Shown here in pieces: positions 1 through 12,600 of a stretch of 64,000 nt of DNA. The notes beneath the pieces were generated by a model. It did no database searches. It was not told where the DNA came from and saw nothing but the letters and a program-made list of their open reading frames with translations. Each line of letters opens with the position of its first letter. The stretch's first letter is position 1. The stretch is taken from positions 26,667,913 to 26,731,912 of the forward strand of contig CM068547.1 of NCBI GenBank assembly GCA_035048495.1, given 5' to 3'. The DNA is from Euptelea pleiosperma. Lineage: Eukaryota; Streptophyta; Magnoliopsida; Ranunculales; Eupteleaceae. Position numbers and translations under genes: made by a program.

Positions 1-511
1 ATCCCAGTCAGATGATCCTAACTATTTAAGACTTTTTTTTCTTTTTCTCTGGACCTTACAATTAACGTTCTGAGTTATCAGATGGTTATGATCATGTGAT
101 CAGTCTGACCTTTTCTGTATGAGACTTGCAAGATAGAGTTCATTATTTGGTGGATCCTGCCCACCTGTGTCCTTCATTAGACTTGATTATACATACTAAG
201 GTTTGTAAAATACTTTTGTAGAACACTAAGTGTAAAGGCTCTATTGAAATGTCATAAGAGTGTGAAAGGTTTTAGTAGGATCTTAGAAGTACTAGAAAGA
301 TCTTTAGAGCTACTACTGTCTTGAAGCATGCATGCTGAAAATTTATGGAATGATCTGTAGCTTGATAAGCATTTTCGATTGCTCAGAAGTGTTTGAAGCT
401 AGAAAGAATCTCTTTGTTGACTATTAATTCATTAGAGCTTCAGATTGTCAATTTTCTACTCCTTTGGATACAAGATTTCAATGTTCTGTTGTTCACCTAT
501 TGTTTGGGCAG
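1..511 (+). other. Intron of the RLCK gene (3' portion)
   Basis: Non-coding sequence ending in the acceptor TTTGGGCAG directly before the VIYRDF exon. No ORF or repeat was recognised. It may also cover more than one intron if a short exon was missed. Confidence 0.6.
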
Positions 512-1600
512 GTAATATATCGAGATTTTAAATCGTCAAATGTGCTATTGGATGAGAACTTCAAGCCGAAGCTGTCAGACTTTGGGCTTGCTAGGGAAGG
601 GCCAACGGGCGAAAACACTCATGTATCGACAGCAGTACGTACTCATCACACTATATTTGTTGGTATATTTTTTTTGATAAGTAAAAGATTCATAGGAAGG
701 CGAACCGATACAAAAGAGACCACCAAAGGGCACATCTTCTCTGTAATTATATAGCATCAAGAATATATAAAACCATCTCTACCTGCAATTGGGAAGTTGG
801 GATAGACGGACCAGCCCACCCATCGGAATGTCCAATTTATGACCACCTATTAAATTGGCCAAAACCAAAGCAGCATTGATCAGATGGCCCTAACTACTTG
901 ATCAATCACAATCTTTTGGATGATAAAAAGGGAGTTTTGCTTAATGTTCTTAGCAGTCCATTGATGGATGGTTAGGTTAGTCTGATCACATTTTTAAACA
1001 CGATCATACTCCTTGCCATGTCCATGAGAACTTATTTTTGTTGTTCAGGTAGTGGGGACATACGGGTATGCCGCCCCAGACTACATAGAGACCGGTCATC
1101 TCACAACTAAGAGTGATGTATGGAGTTTCGGTGTGGTGCTATATGAGCTCCTTACAGGCAGGCGGTCGTTGGAGAGAAACCGCCCGAGAACAGAACAGAA
1201 GCTTCTGGATTGGGTGAAACAGTTCCCGGCTGAGAGTAGGAAGTTCAGCATGATAATGGACCCACGTCTAGGAAACCAGTATTCTCTTAGTGCGGCGCGG
1301 AAAATTGCCAAGTTGGCAGACAGTTGCCTGTGCAAGAATCGGAAGGAACGTCCGGATATGAGTGAGGTGGTAGGGGGTTTGAAGCAAGCAATCCAAGATT
1401 CAGAAGTGAGAAGCCCTCAAGAGAAGAGGACTCCTGAGTCCTCTGGATCCAGCCCGGTGGACTCCAATAAGAAGCCGGATCAGGTGGATGGCTCTGAATC
1501 AGCAAAAAAGCGGATGACCCATCTGGGCACACTAAGGGAGCATGCAAACGCGGTCGGTAGAAGAAGATTTATGATCATGCAGAGGGCCAAAGTTCCTTAG
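512..1600 (+). CDS. Receptor-like cytoplasmic kinase, RLCK-VII (PBL19/PCRK1-like), 3' part
   Basis: Two exons are visible, 512-634 and 1049-1600; the intron runs 635-1048 (GTACGT...TTCAG). Joined, they encode 224 C-terminal residues from kinase subdomain VIb to the stop codon. The catalytic loop reads [14 protein letters not shown], the YRD form typical of RLCK-VII. It is followed by DFG in [11 protein letters not shown], the activation-segment end [10 protein letters not shown], the subdomain IX motif [16 protein letters not shown], and [16 protein letters not shown], which resembles the PBL19/PCRK1 subgroup. A Ser/Lys-rich tail of about 60 residues follows the kinase fold. The family is Ser/Thr kinases acting near the plasma membrane downstream of pattern-recognition receptors. 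The N-terminal lobe, any acylation site and the promoter lie left of the window. No frame damage is seen. Family assignment is firm; the exact ortholog is inferred. Confidence 0.88.
668..745 (-). mobile_element. LINE 3'-tail-like fragment inside the RLCK intron
   Basis: On the minus strand this short stretch reads through a T/G-rich tail (ccctttggtggtctcttttg) into ...ttacttatcaaaaaaaa. That resembles the 3' end of plant L1-type LINEs, and the LINE end near 30860-30880 reads similarly (ttatacttataaaaaaaaa). It is too short for firm classification. Confidence 0.3.
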
Positions 1601-3104
1601 TTTTTGCTGACAAGCTACCTTTTGATTCTTCGACAGGTCTAAATGCTTGGATTTCCCAGATAAATGAGGTGGGCCCTCTTTTTATTCTCTTCAGGTATGT
1701 GTGTCAGATCCATCCAAATATGCAAGTTGAGGAATTACAGCTTCGGTTTGGCCTGTTGTATATGTTGATTGAGACACAGCTACTTATGTTTTTCTGTTTA
1801 AGATTCATTTTTGGAAGAAGGCAGCTAGCAGGAAAGGCGTAGTACAAAACACACAACTCCATTGAACCCAACTGACAAATATCTGTACCCAGAAACTGGA
1901 TTTGTTATCGGATATAACTGAGTGATAATATAAAATTATCTTCGATTGTACAGCAATGTGCTATGGACTATCACCAGTTTCTATTGAATCTGTATTGAGT
2001 TGATTGTAATTAGTAAATATTGAGAGAATTGTTGGGGAGGGGAGAGAAAATTGAAGAAATTATGTTTTCTTCTGTTCGTATACCCTCTGAAGTTTAGATG
2101 ATAATGCTTCTTTTTTTTTTTTTCTTTTCTCAGTAAAACCAGTTTAAGACGAGAAGAGTCGAGATAATGGGCAGGTTGTACAGAGCAGACCATAGTTAGC
2201 AATACAAGGAAAGGCCAGACCCACCGGGCAAAAGAAACTGCGAGTTTAATACACAAAAAATGGTCAAAATGACGAGAACATCAAAAGATCGATGACTGAG
2301 AAGTTCGAGTTTAATACAATTTCAATTCAAAATATGATGTCAAAAGAAAAACATATACATATAAGTACATATATCCATAATGTGATTCACTTGTAACAGT
2401 TAAGTATAAAAATATTGAAAACATGATGCTACAGAAATGCCATCCTCAGTTCAGATTTAACTTCTAAAAAGACAGGCAAGAACAGTTTTGTTGTGGGATT
2501 TTCCTCCAACACTGTCAAATGTTGACTGGAAGAGGTAAAAGGCTCACTAGACAAATCATATTCCAAAATATTTGTAAAGACGCAAAACAGATAAAATATA
2601 TTCTAAATAAGGAATTTTCTCTATTTTTTAGAAAGTAAAAATCAGTTTTATTTGCATAATTTTTTGAAAAATTTAAAATTATATCGTTGTTTCCGATATT
2701 TGAGCATTTCGTGTTATATTTTTGGTTGTAATGTTTTGAAAAAATCAGGGTTAAGACGTATTCCTAAAAATTGAGGTTTTTTTTTTTTTTTTTCTTCTCA
2801 AAATAGACTTTTAAATGGGGATTTGCTAACTATAGTGCAGGCGACATATGTTATATAGGGTCGAGATCTGCGGACATAAATTTCACCCAACATATCGAGC
2901 GACGATTCCAAGAATCCATTCAATATATTTGAGGGAACCGTTCAATCCTACAAACAAAAAAGGAAAATAAATGTCTCCATCGAATATGATGATAGTGTAG
3001 ACAAGAACTTAGCCGCAAATTCTGCGGGTGGACTAGTTTCGAGTCTCTCGTGAACAGATTGAACCCATACAGAATGGGCTGATTTCCTGTAACATCCTCA
3101 CCAA
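1601..3104. other. 3' UTR of the RLCK gene and intergenic DNA
   Basis: About the first 350 bases after the stop codon at 1600 are probably 3' UTR. The rest is AT-rich with homopolymer T runs (near 2110 and 2780). No coding potential, RNA gene or recognisable repeat was seen. Confidence 0.4.
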
Positions 3105-3605
3105 GATTTGAAACCTTGTATGGGCCTCATACAAAGTTTGATGTGTAGAAGAACTTACACATATCATTGAATGGTATAATGATTATGGTGACAAACAACG
3201 GCCACAGTTTAGCATGAAGACGTTTGAATAATTTTTGTTTTTCATGCTAACAGCCTCCCCTCAACCGGGAAGAGGATAAGGGCTAGGGCATAGAAAATCC
3301 TGCACCCAAACGTTTCTTACATTAATAGGGTTTTGTTTGAAAAGCTCATGCTTTTAGGCCTAGCCCAGTCCTAGCCTAAAAGAACTGGTTCGATGTTGTA
3401 ACATCTTTTCAAAATGCCAATTTTGGTCCTATTTTAAAGACAAAATCTGAAAAAATTGGCCCCATATATAGGATTACCAAACAAAGGCTAGAACATCTGA
3501 ACCTGGACTTACCTCGGCTAGCGCCATTTTTGTCAACCCAATTGTTCGCTTCATATATACAGATTGATATATTCCTTCATAAACTGATCATAGTAACGGT
3601 AAGGC

Positions 3606-6600
3606 TTAAGTTAAGCCCTCCAAGAATTTATCTACTTTGGTGTTTGATCCTCTGGACAGAAACTTCATACAAATGGGTGGATTCACCCCAGCCAAAGCCA
3701 GTATTGAACTTGGCAACGTCCATATCCCGTCCCCGCAAATCAGACCGGAAGCTACCGCGGGCCCGAATGCTTCTGCCTTGGCTTTGTTCATCTTCTGCCA
3801 TACAAATAGTATCAAGCTCCCGACACACATATCGATCGCAAAGTAGGGCCCTATATAAAATGGTATCGCCATTGCCATAGGGAGTGGAATAAACCTTGCC
3901 CACCTATCCCTTGTGATGTCTTTGATTAAGTCGATGAGGATGGCTGCGGTGAAGACCACATAGCATAGCATGAGGCAGTGCTTTGGTAGGGCCGAGAAGC
4001 CTTCGACCCCTAACATCGATATGTTGCGGTAGACAAGAGCAAAGGGGGCAGGGTATTCTGACCCTGTATGCCCAAGGTCATGGAAGGCCTTGTAGAAGAG
4101 CCAGAAGACGCATGGAGAAATGACACAACCCATTGCAGTCCCAATGACTTGGCTTACGAACATTGACCGGGGTGAAGCCAGGGTCAAGTAACCAGTTTTG
4201 AAGTCCTGCATGAGGTCAGAGGCTGTCGAGACGATGTTCATCATGACCCCGCACGCAGCAAGACCAGCAAGCACCCCACCATGTGAGGCACCAGCCCATG
4301 CCCCAATGATGAAGATGGCAAGGAACCCATAGGTGGAGGAGAGGGACCAGTCGGTGAGTCCGGTCCCATAGGCATTACAAAAGGCTAAGACCGGTGCAAA
4401 GATGTAGAGGACCAAAACATAATACCACTTGAGCTGGTGGAAGATGTGGGGAAGGATGGCAATGGAGATGGCAGCAACAAAGATGTAGCCCACAACTGCA
4501 ATCCACGTCGGGACTTGGTCTTTAAGAAAGAGTTGGGTTCGGCGTTGGTCGTCGTAGGTCAAAGATGGAGTGCTGATACCATAGGTGCGATCCGCAACGG
4601 GGAGTATAATATTGGAAGAATCTTTGTTGTGAAGTTGATGAATCAAACTGGAGCCAGTTCGGCCCAATACCTTGAAGAAGTTGTATAGGCCATCGCCTAG
4701 GATCATCGCAATGCCGATGAAAACCTGCAATTAAACAACAATTGTACCACTGTCATGCAATGGTGTGCTTAGGCTGTGATCCCTTGGGAGGTGAGTGGAT
4801 GGTTACAGGGATAACTCTATTTTGAATAGAGCAAGGTTTAAAATGGTTCAGCTCAGGCTCGAGTTACCGCCCTAAAATGACTGGCTCCGGTTACAGGACA
4901 CAATACGAGCCACGTGGCACACTCTTAGAGTACTCTGACCGTATGGATGTTTGGCCAATCCTTAGGAGGACGTACAAACCAAAAATCAGCCTGATTAGAG
5001 TACTCTAAGTGGACGTACACTCTGACTGTATGGATGTTTGGCCTATTCATCCTGTCAGTCCTCTAAGAGTGTGCAACGTGGCTCATATTGTGTCATGTAA
5101 CTGGAGCCTGTCATTTTAGGGCGGTAACTGAAGCCCACGCCCCATTGTAATGGTCCGGATAAAACTTTGATGACCGGGCCCTGTCATCGAAGGAGATGAC
5201 AGGGCAGCAGATCTCGGGCACGTGGAATTTGTACGGGCTGACCACCTCGGCCTCACCACACGTACCTAGGTGAGTACTCGAGAGCTTTTTGCTAAAACAC
5301 TCACCAGTGTACCTGGGTGGTGAGGTCGAGGTGGTCCGCTGGTACAAAATCCACGTGCCGTGATCTGTTGCCCTGTCATCTCCTTCGATGACAAAGCCTG
5401 TCATCGAAGCTTTACTCTAATGGTCCCATAACGTTACTGTTATGACCGTTATACTGGATCACACCAGTCACCTATTAGTCAAAGAAAGGGCATTCTTTTG
5501 GTCGCTTGGTAGGCTTCCTTAGCCTCCAAGGGTCCCTTTTAATAAATCAGTTCAATTATAAAAAAAGGGCAGAATATGAATTAAAATATTAATATATTTC
5601 TTATTTAAATAAAACTTTTTTTATTGTTTAAAAAAAATCGGTATTTGTAAATTTCTTTTTTTGAAAATAACAGGCATTATAATGGAAAGCGGTAAAACAT
5701 GAAGTAAAGTGACGTCATAGGGCGTTACCATTAATCTAGGAACTTTTGCTTGCATTGTATCATTTGGTCCACGTACATTCGAGATTATGCAGGATTATAT
5801 ATAAAAGATCAATTTTTAGCTCTCTCTTCAGCCCTGTCTCTTATCCCTAGCTAGGAGGTCTTCCTCCACTAGCACGTCTTTTCAGAAAACTCTATCTATT
5901 CTGGTGTGGATAGCAGCTAGTTTTATATTTCTTGGTTTCTGATGTAGAACAAGTATCGGATTCTTTCACGGAGCTTTTGGATTGTCAAAAGCTCAAACGG
6001 TACTAAAGGACATAACGGGTATTAACGGACTTGTTGATGAAAAAAGGACGTAACAGGTATTAACGAAATTGTCAACAGTGTCAGAACCACATAAGGCTGG
6101 AGCTCTTGAAAGGAAACGACGAGATAAGCAGTAGTCACCACTTTGTCGTGATGTACGCTGCTTTTTGACCAAATTCCATCGCTCAGGAGGTGAAAACGGC
6201 AATTTTGCTATTTTAGGAAGTTTTTATTTGAACAATAACTTTGATTATAGAAGTCAGAATCACTCATTGTTGATTCTGACATGTTTCTAGGCGGTATTAT
6301 CAGTTTCCATGCTTAGCTAAATTTTGTCGTTTTTAGTAATTTTTCTCTTTTATTTATTTTCGTTTGCCATTAAATAGGTTGTAAGCCGGAAGGCAAAAGT
6401 AGTTTTTTGATCAATAAGATTTCGTGATTTAGCTCCTTTGTGAGTTCTTCTCTGTTTGGTGGATTCCAAACCGCCAGATATTGACGTTGGTCATATCTCC
6501 ATATTGTTTTACGCTGCGTCAATTGGTATCAGAGCAAGGATTCGCCTGGCCCGATGGCAAATAACGAAGTAAAAAATAGAAACCCTACTGACGGTGATTG

Positions 6601-9600
6601 TGGGGAAGAAGCCCTGTGGAAAGCGATGGAGGAGCAACGACAACAGTCGAACAACCTAGCATAGTAGTTGAACGAGATTCGTGAACTGCTTGTCGGGATG
6701 AACCTCAACGCCAACAACAAGCAACCAGCGGTTGACAGGGTACGCGTCGAATGAGTTGCCCGAGACCAACCTGTTAACATAAACATTTTAAGACATCCTC
6801 CTCGTCATCAACCTGATAGAGAGGATGAGTCTGAAAGCGAAGAAGACGGAGGGCATGATGCGTATCAACCTGCGGGGCGACAAAGGGAATATGATGACTA
6901 CCAGTTGAAAGTAGATATTCTTCACTTTAATGGAAATCTGTATATTGAGGGCTTCCTCGATTGGATCTCCGAAGTAGAACGATTCTTTGAGATGATGGAG
7001 GTTCGGGAAGAGAAAAGAGTAAAACTTGTCGTGTTCAAATTGAAGGGTGGGGCTGCAGTCTGGTGGGACCAGTTGCAACGGAACCGACAATGACAAGGAA
7101 AGGCACTTGTGAGGACTTGGCGTAGAATGAAGCAGTTTCTTATGGGGAGATTCGTACCACTAGATTATGAGCAGTATCTATTCCAGTTGTATCAAAACTG
7201 TTCACAGGGATCCAAATCTGTGTTTGGCTATAGGCTGAATTTTCCCGACTTTCAGATCATAATAATCTGAATGAGACGGAAGGCCAGCGGGTATCTAGAT
7301 GCCTCAATGGCCTGAAACAGTCACTTCGAGATAAAATTGGGTTGCAGGTATTATGGACTGTAGAGGAAGCTCATAACATGGCTCTGAAGACCGAGCTCCT
7401 AGAGCACAAGCCTACGGCGTCAGGGTACCGGAGGAACATCTAGACTCATCTTTTCCTACCGTTGACAAAGGAAAGAATGTTCAACCACTGGTGTCGTCGA
7501 TTCAACCAAGATCGCAAGGAGCATCGTTTAAAGGCATCGCTGGGGAGAATAGTAGTAATCAGACTACATGGTTGGCTAACAGAAACGCACCAAGGAATCC
7601 GAATCCTTATGTCAGACCTGCACTAGGAAACTGTTATAGGTGTGGGAAGCCTGGACGCCGCTCCAATACATGCCCCGATCGCAGATCTGTGAATTTGGTG
7701 GAGGATGGTGGAGATAAAACAGGGGTTGACAAGGGTGCAGACGATGATGATGATCTATATGATGGGACCGAGTTCGCAGAAGAAGACGGAGATCGAGTTA
7801 ACTGCATAGTACAACGGGTATTATATGCTCCAAAGCAGGAGGGCCTCAGCCAGCATCATAATATTTTTCTATCTTGCTATACAGTTAGTCAGAAAGTCTG
7901 TGACTTGATTGTTGACAGTAGGAGTTGCGAGAATCTTGTAGCAAGGAAGCTGGTGGAACATCTAAAGCTGCCAACTGAAAAGTACCCATCTCCCTATACC
8001 ATTGGCTGGATCAAGAAAAGACCAACAGTAAAGGTAACCAAAATCTGTGGTGTCCTTATTTCTATTGGAAAGCATAATCAAGATGAGGTAGTCTTTGATG
8101 TAGTTGATATGGATGCTAGCCATGTGTTGTTGGTAGGCCATGGCAGTATGATGTGGATGTTACCTATAAGGGTAGGGACAACACTTATTTGTTTAATTGG
8201 GGGTCGCATAAAATTGCTATGGCTCCTTTAAAACAATTGGCATTACCTAACAAATCCTCTAAAGTAGGGGGCAATCTTTTCTAACCATGTTCAGATCTGA
8301 AGCTGAATTTGCAACAGATGCGAAAGATGCCTAGGAAGTTTATGTTCTTGTGGTTAAAGCTCTTGTAGTCGATGAGGAAGAAACTCTAGTGGTGACAGTT
8401 CCTATTAAAATCCAGTCGCTGCTAGAAGAGTTTAAAGAACTTGTTTCTGATGATTTGCCCAACAAGTTACCACCGATGAGAGATATTCAGCGCCATATAA
8501 ACTTGGTGCCTGGGGCGAGCTTGCCTAACCTGCCGCACTACAGGATGAGTCCGAAAGAGAACGGGATTCTGAGAGAAAAGATTGAAGAATTGTTGTAGAA
8601 GGGTTTCATCCGAGAGAGCATGAGTCCGTGTGCAGTTCCTGCCCTGCTGGTTCCAAAGAAAGACGGGAGCTGGCGTATGTGCGTGGATAGCCGGGCCATT
8701 AATAAAATAACCATCAAATATAGGTTTCCCATTCCCCGCCTGGATGACATGTTGGACATGCTGGAGGGTTCGAAGTTCTTTTCAAAGATCGATCTGCGTA
8801 GCGGATATCATCAAATTCGAATCAGACCTGGAGATGAGTGGAAGACAGCGTTCAAAAGCAAGGACGGTTTATATGAGTGGTTGGTCATGCCATTCGGACT
8901 ATCTAATGCACCAAATAACTTCATGCAAGTTATGAACCAGGTACTGAGACCTTTTGTGGGAAAATTTGTTGTAGTCTATTTTGACGACATTCTTACTTAT
9001 AGTAGAACTGAAGGGGAGCACATAGAACAGTTGCGACAGGTGTTAGCTATCTTGGAGGAAAGCCAGTTGTTCATTAATATCAAAAAGTGCAGCTTCATGA
9101 CAAACAACTTGTTGTTTTTGGGATATGTGGTCAATTCGGAGGGGATTCATGTCGACGAAGAGTGGCCTACATCGAAAACTGTGAGTGAAGTTCGAAGCTT
9201 CCACGGTTTAGCCACCTTCTACCGCCGTTTCATTCGGAATTTTAGTACTATCATGGCTCTAGTCACAGAATGCATGAAGAAAGGTAAATTTTTGTGGGGT
9301 GAAGAGGCGGAGAAAAGTTTTGCCTTGATCAAGGAGAAATTGTGCATCGCGCCAGTGTTGGCTATGCCTAGTTTTGAGAAAATATTCGAGGTAGAGTGCG
9401 ATGCTAGTGGTATGGGAATCGGAGCAGTTCTGTCACAAGAAAAACGACCAATAATATTCTTCAGTGAAAAATTAAGTGAAGCACGTCAGAAGTGGAGTAC
9501 ATATGATCAGGAGCTCTATGCAGTGGTCCGAGCTTTGAAACATTGGGAGTACTATTTGGTACAGAGGGAATTCGTGTAATACACGAACCATCAGGTCTTA

Positions 9601-12600
9601 AAATTCATTAACAGCCAAAAGCATCTGGACAGCATGCACGTCATATGGTCTACTTTCCTTCAAAAATTCCCTTTTTCTATTCGGCACAAGTCAGGGGCTT
9701 TGAATTGAGTTGTTGATGCATTGAGTTATTGTGCCAGCTTGATGGTGACACTGGCTCATGAGATCGTTGGGTTCAAATGATGGGTATCTGCTTCGAGGTA
9801 ATCGCTTGTGTATTCCCAAAACCTCCATGCGAGAGAAGCTAATCCGTGATTTACATGGTGGAGGATTAATTGATTTTGACATGTTTCTAGGCGCTAGTAT
9901 TATCAGTTTCCATGCTTAGCTAGATTTTGTCGTTTTTAGTAATTTTCCTCTTTTACTTATTTTCATTTTCCATTAAATAGGTTGTAAGCCGAATGGCAAA
10001 AGTAATTTTTTGATCAATAAGATTTCGTGATTTAGCTTCTTTGCGAGTTCTTCTCTGTTTGGTGGATTCCAAACTGCGAGATATTGACGTTGGTCATATC
10101 TCCATATTGTTTCATGCTACATCAGTTTCAATAGGACTCCTTACAAGCATTGTTTCTATCTACTATTATCTAAAAATAATCAAGTCATTAATGACAAGAC
10201 AAAACCAAGATATAACCCCTCACGTGTGAAATTATAGAAGATCTCTTTTAAGATCAAACAATTCCATCGAATTGAGTATGATTGTATGTGTGATAGCATC
10301 TACTATACCAGGAATATCAATGGACCCAATTATTGCAATTGTTCAGGATACCCTCTTTAGCTTCTAGGGTCTATTTCTTATTTCAAGATCCCTCTTACTA
10401 ACTAGAATCAAAGAATTAGTAGATTTGTTTAACGACCGTTGTTTTCGTTATAATGGTCATTTTTTAAACCATGGAATGGACATTTAGGTAAATCAAAATT
10501 TTAAATTTATATTATTTTATATACCATGTTCTACTCATGTTATTTCAATACTATCTATATTAAACTTGTTTAAATACTAAATTTATTTATCTACTATAAA
10601 ATTAGTGATGATTGAGATACTGTGGGTATCAGATTAGATGAAGGGACTTGGGGGCATTTGTGTGATACCTTGTATCCTTGTAGGCCTTGCAGACTTCCGG
10701 ATTTAAGGCTTGCAGGGTACCAGTCACCTTTCTTAGCATCTATGAGAGGCCACATAAGTCCCCAAGAGAGAATGGCTCCAACAAGCAGAGATACATTTAC
10801 AAGGTACGGACAAATCATTCCAACTCCAACATAAGTAGCTGAGAAATCAAAGTAAAACCTGCTTGCAGGCACAGTTGAAAAAAAAAATCAAATAAACAAG
10901 TAATGGAACCAAAAATAAGTAAAATTTAATATCAATAATTAATTTCATTGCCCTGTTGTATGTGCCCCATCCTAATGATCATCATGTTCTATTCATCTGC
11001 TATCCTTTGTTAGCTGTCTGATTTAGGGCTAAGGGCATGTTGTGTGATCTAATTACAGATAAAAAATAATGAATGGCAAAGTGGTCAATCAAAAAGTATT
11101 TAGATTGGATGACTATGATTGTTTGGCAAAGATCAAGTGTGCCATGTCTATGGTCTATAAGATGCAACCAATATTGATCATCCCTTCTCGCTTAAATAGG
11201 CATGATCCATCTTGAATTATGACCGATGGTATTCAAATGGGGGGCAGTCTACAAATATATTATAGTCCATTCGCATGCACACACAATATCATAGGGTAAC
11301 TGGAAAGAAATAAATATCCTACTTGTTCTCATAGGCTTTGAGACCAAATGTAGGGAAGCTTACGAATCCACAACCGTCCCCTGCAGTGAAGAACCATTGA
11401 AAGAAACCCCACAAGAAACTGAAGGAGAAGAACTTGCCCAAGACCTTCACTTGTTTCCTTGAATGATAGAAAAAAGGGAAATATTGAACAATGAGAACCT
11501 CTCCTAGCTATTGGATTGTAAATCTAACACGGAAGATTGCTAATTAAGAGTCATTAAAAAGTCTTACTTTGCTAGCTTGGCTCCCTGAGGAGTGTGGAAG
11601 CTGTTGATAAGGTGTGCAGTTGCAGTACCACTCGGATAGATCAACTTATAATCTATGATCATGATCTGAAACCATCCAAAAGCCCACATGAAAAACTAAG
11701 AGCATCTCCAACATCTACCCATAGCTATTTTCATGTTTTGCTAAGAAACATCCCCTTTTACCAATGATAGCTTTAACAAAAGGGAAATTCTATTTGCACC
11801 CCACAAATTCCATAAGCACCCCATTTGGGTGCTTTTTGGCCAAAATGCCCTTAAGACCACAAAAAAAAACCCAGCACCCCTCTTCATCCCTCCCTCTCCA
11901 CCTCTCTCTCTCACCCTGAAAAAAAATCCAAAACAGAAAAAAAAAAAAGAAGAAGAAGAAGGAGGGGGAGGATCTCATTGCCATCGTCGTCGTCGCCACT
12001 TCCACCACAAGTACGTCTCTCTCTCTCTCTCTCTCATAGGCCCTATGGTTGGGCTGGCCGTCGGGACTGTGTAGCCCACGGCCAGCCTAGCCGTGGCTAC
12101 TACAGTCCCCACGGCTAGCCTAACCGTGGGACATTTTAGAGAGAGAGAGAGATGTGGAGAGGGAGAGAGAGAGAGGTGGAGAGGGAGGGACGAAGAGGGG
12201 TGCTGGGTTTTTTTTTTGGTTTAAGGTTAGTTTCATCCAAAAAGCACCCAAATGGGGTGCTTATGGAATTTGTGGAGTGCAAATAGAATTCCCTTAACAA
12301 AAATGTGTCATCCTCCATTTGCTTCTTCAAAATGGCTAAAAGATTTAGTGAAATTATTACTTTTCCTTAAAGATAAAGTAAAAATACTACTTTGTCCTTT
12401 TTTATTATAAAACAACATTTGATCCTTTAAACTATAAACTACATTCATTGAATGAAATTTCATATAACCAATGCACATTTTCTTGTAAGTTGACAACTCT
12501 ATACTTTTTTAGCTAGCGTGCATCCTTTTAGATTTGGTGGATTATTCTAAAAGCTTAATTTTTGTAGATTATTTATTTCATTAGAACAAAAATAGTGCAT

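Larger units (their letters stand above)
5940..10124 (+). mobile_element. Ty3/gypsy LTR retrotransposon with internal/3' deletion
   Basis: The ends are TGATGTAG and CTACATCA, flanked by a perfect 5-bp TSD GTTTC (5935-5939 and 10125-10129). The 5' LTR is 5940-6521. The primer-binding site TGGTATCAGAGC at 6524-6535 matches the 3' end of initiator-Met tRNA. Gag, protease, reverse transcriptase and RNase H follow in order on the plus strand. The element jumps at about 9868 from the start of the integrase region ([12 protein letters not shown]) straight into the second half of the 3' LTR, so integrase and the first part of that LTR are lost. It lies in YSL copy A intron 5, antisense to the gene. 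Stop codons and motif changes make it non-autonomous. Confidence 0.9.
4725..10668 (-). other. YSL copy A intron 5, enlarged by insertions
   Basis: The intron is 5.9 kb against 346 bp in copy B. It holds a long-TIR MITE (4863-5128), a second hairpin MITE with a 9-bp TSD (5157-5417) and a 4.2-kb gypsy element (5940-10124). The remainder is AT-rich with no recognised content. Confidence 0.8.

Noticed and set aside
3628..3903. Overlapping 91-codon readings inside the last YSL exons (also 34164-34439)
   Set aside because: Both are alternative-frame shadows of the conserved last YSL exon and appear in both copies only because the DNA is conserved.
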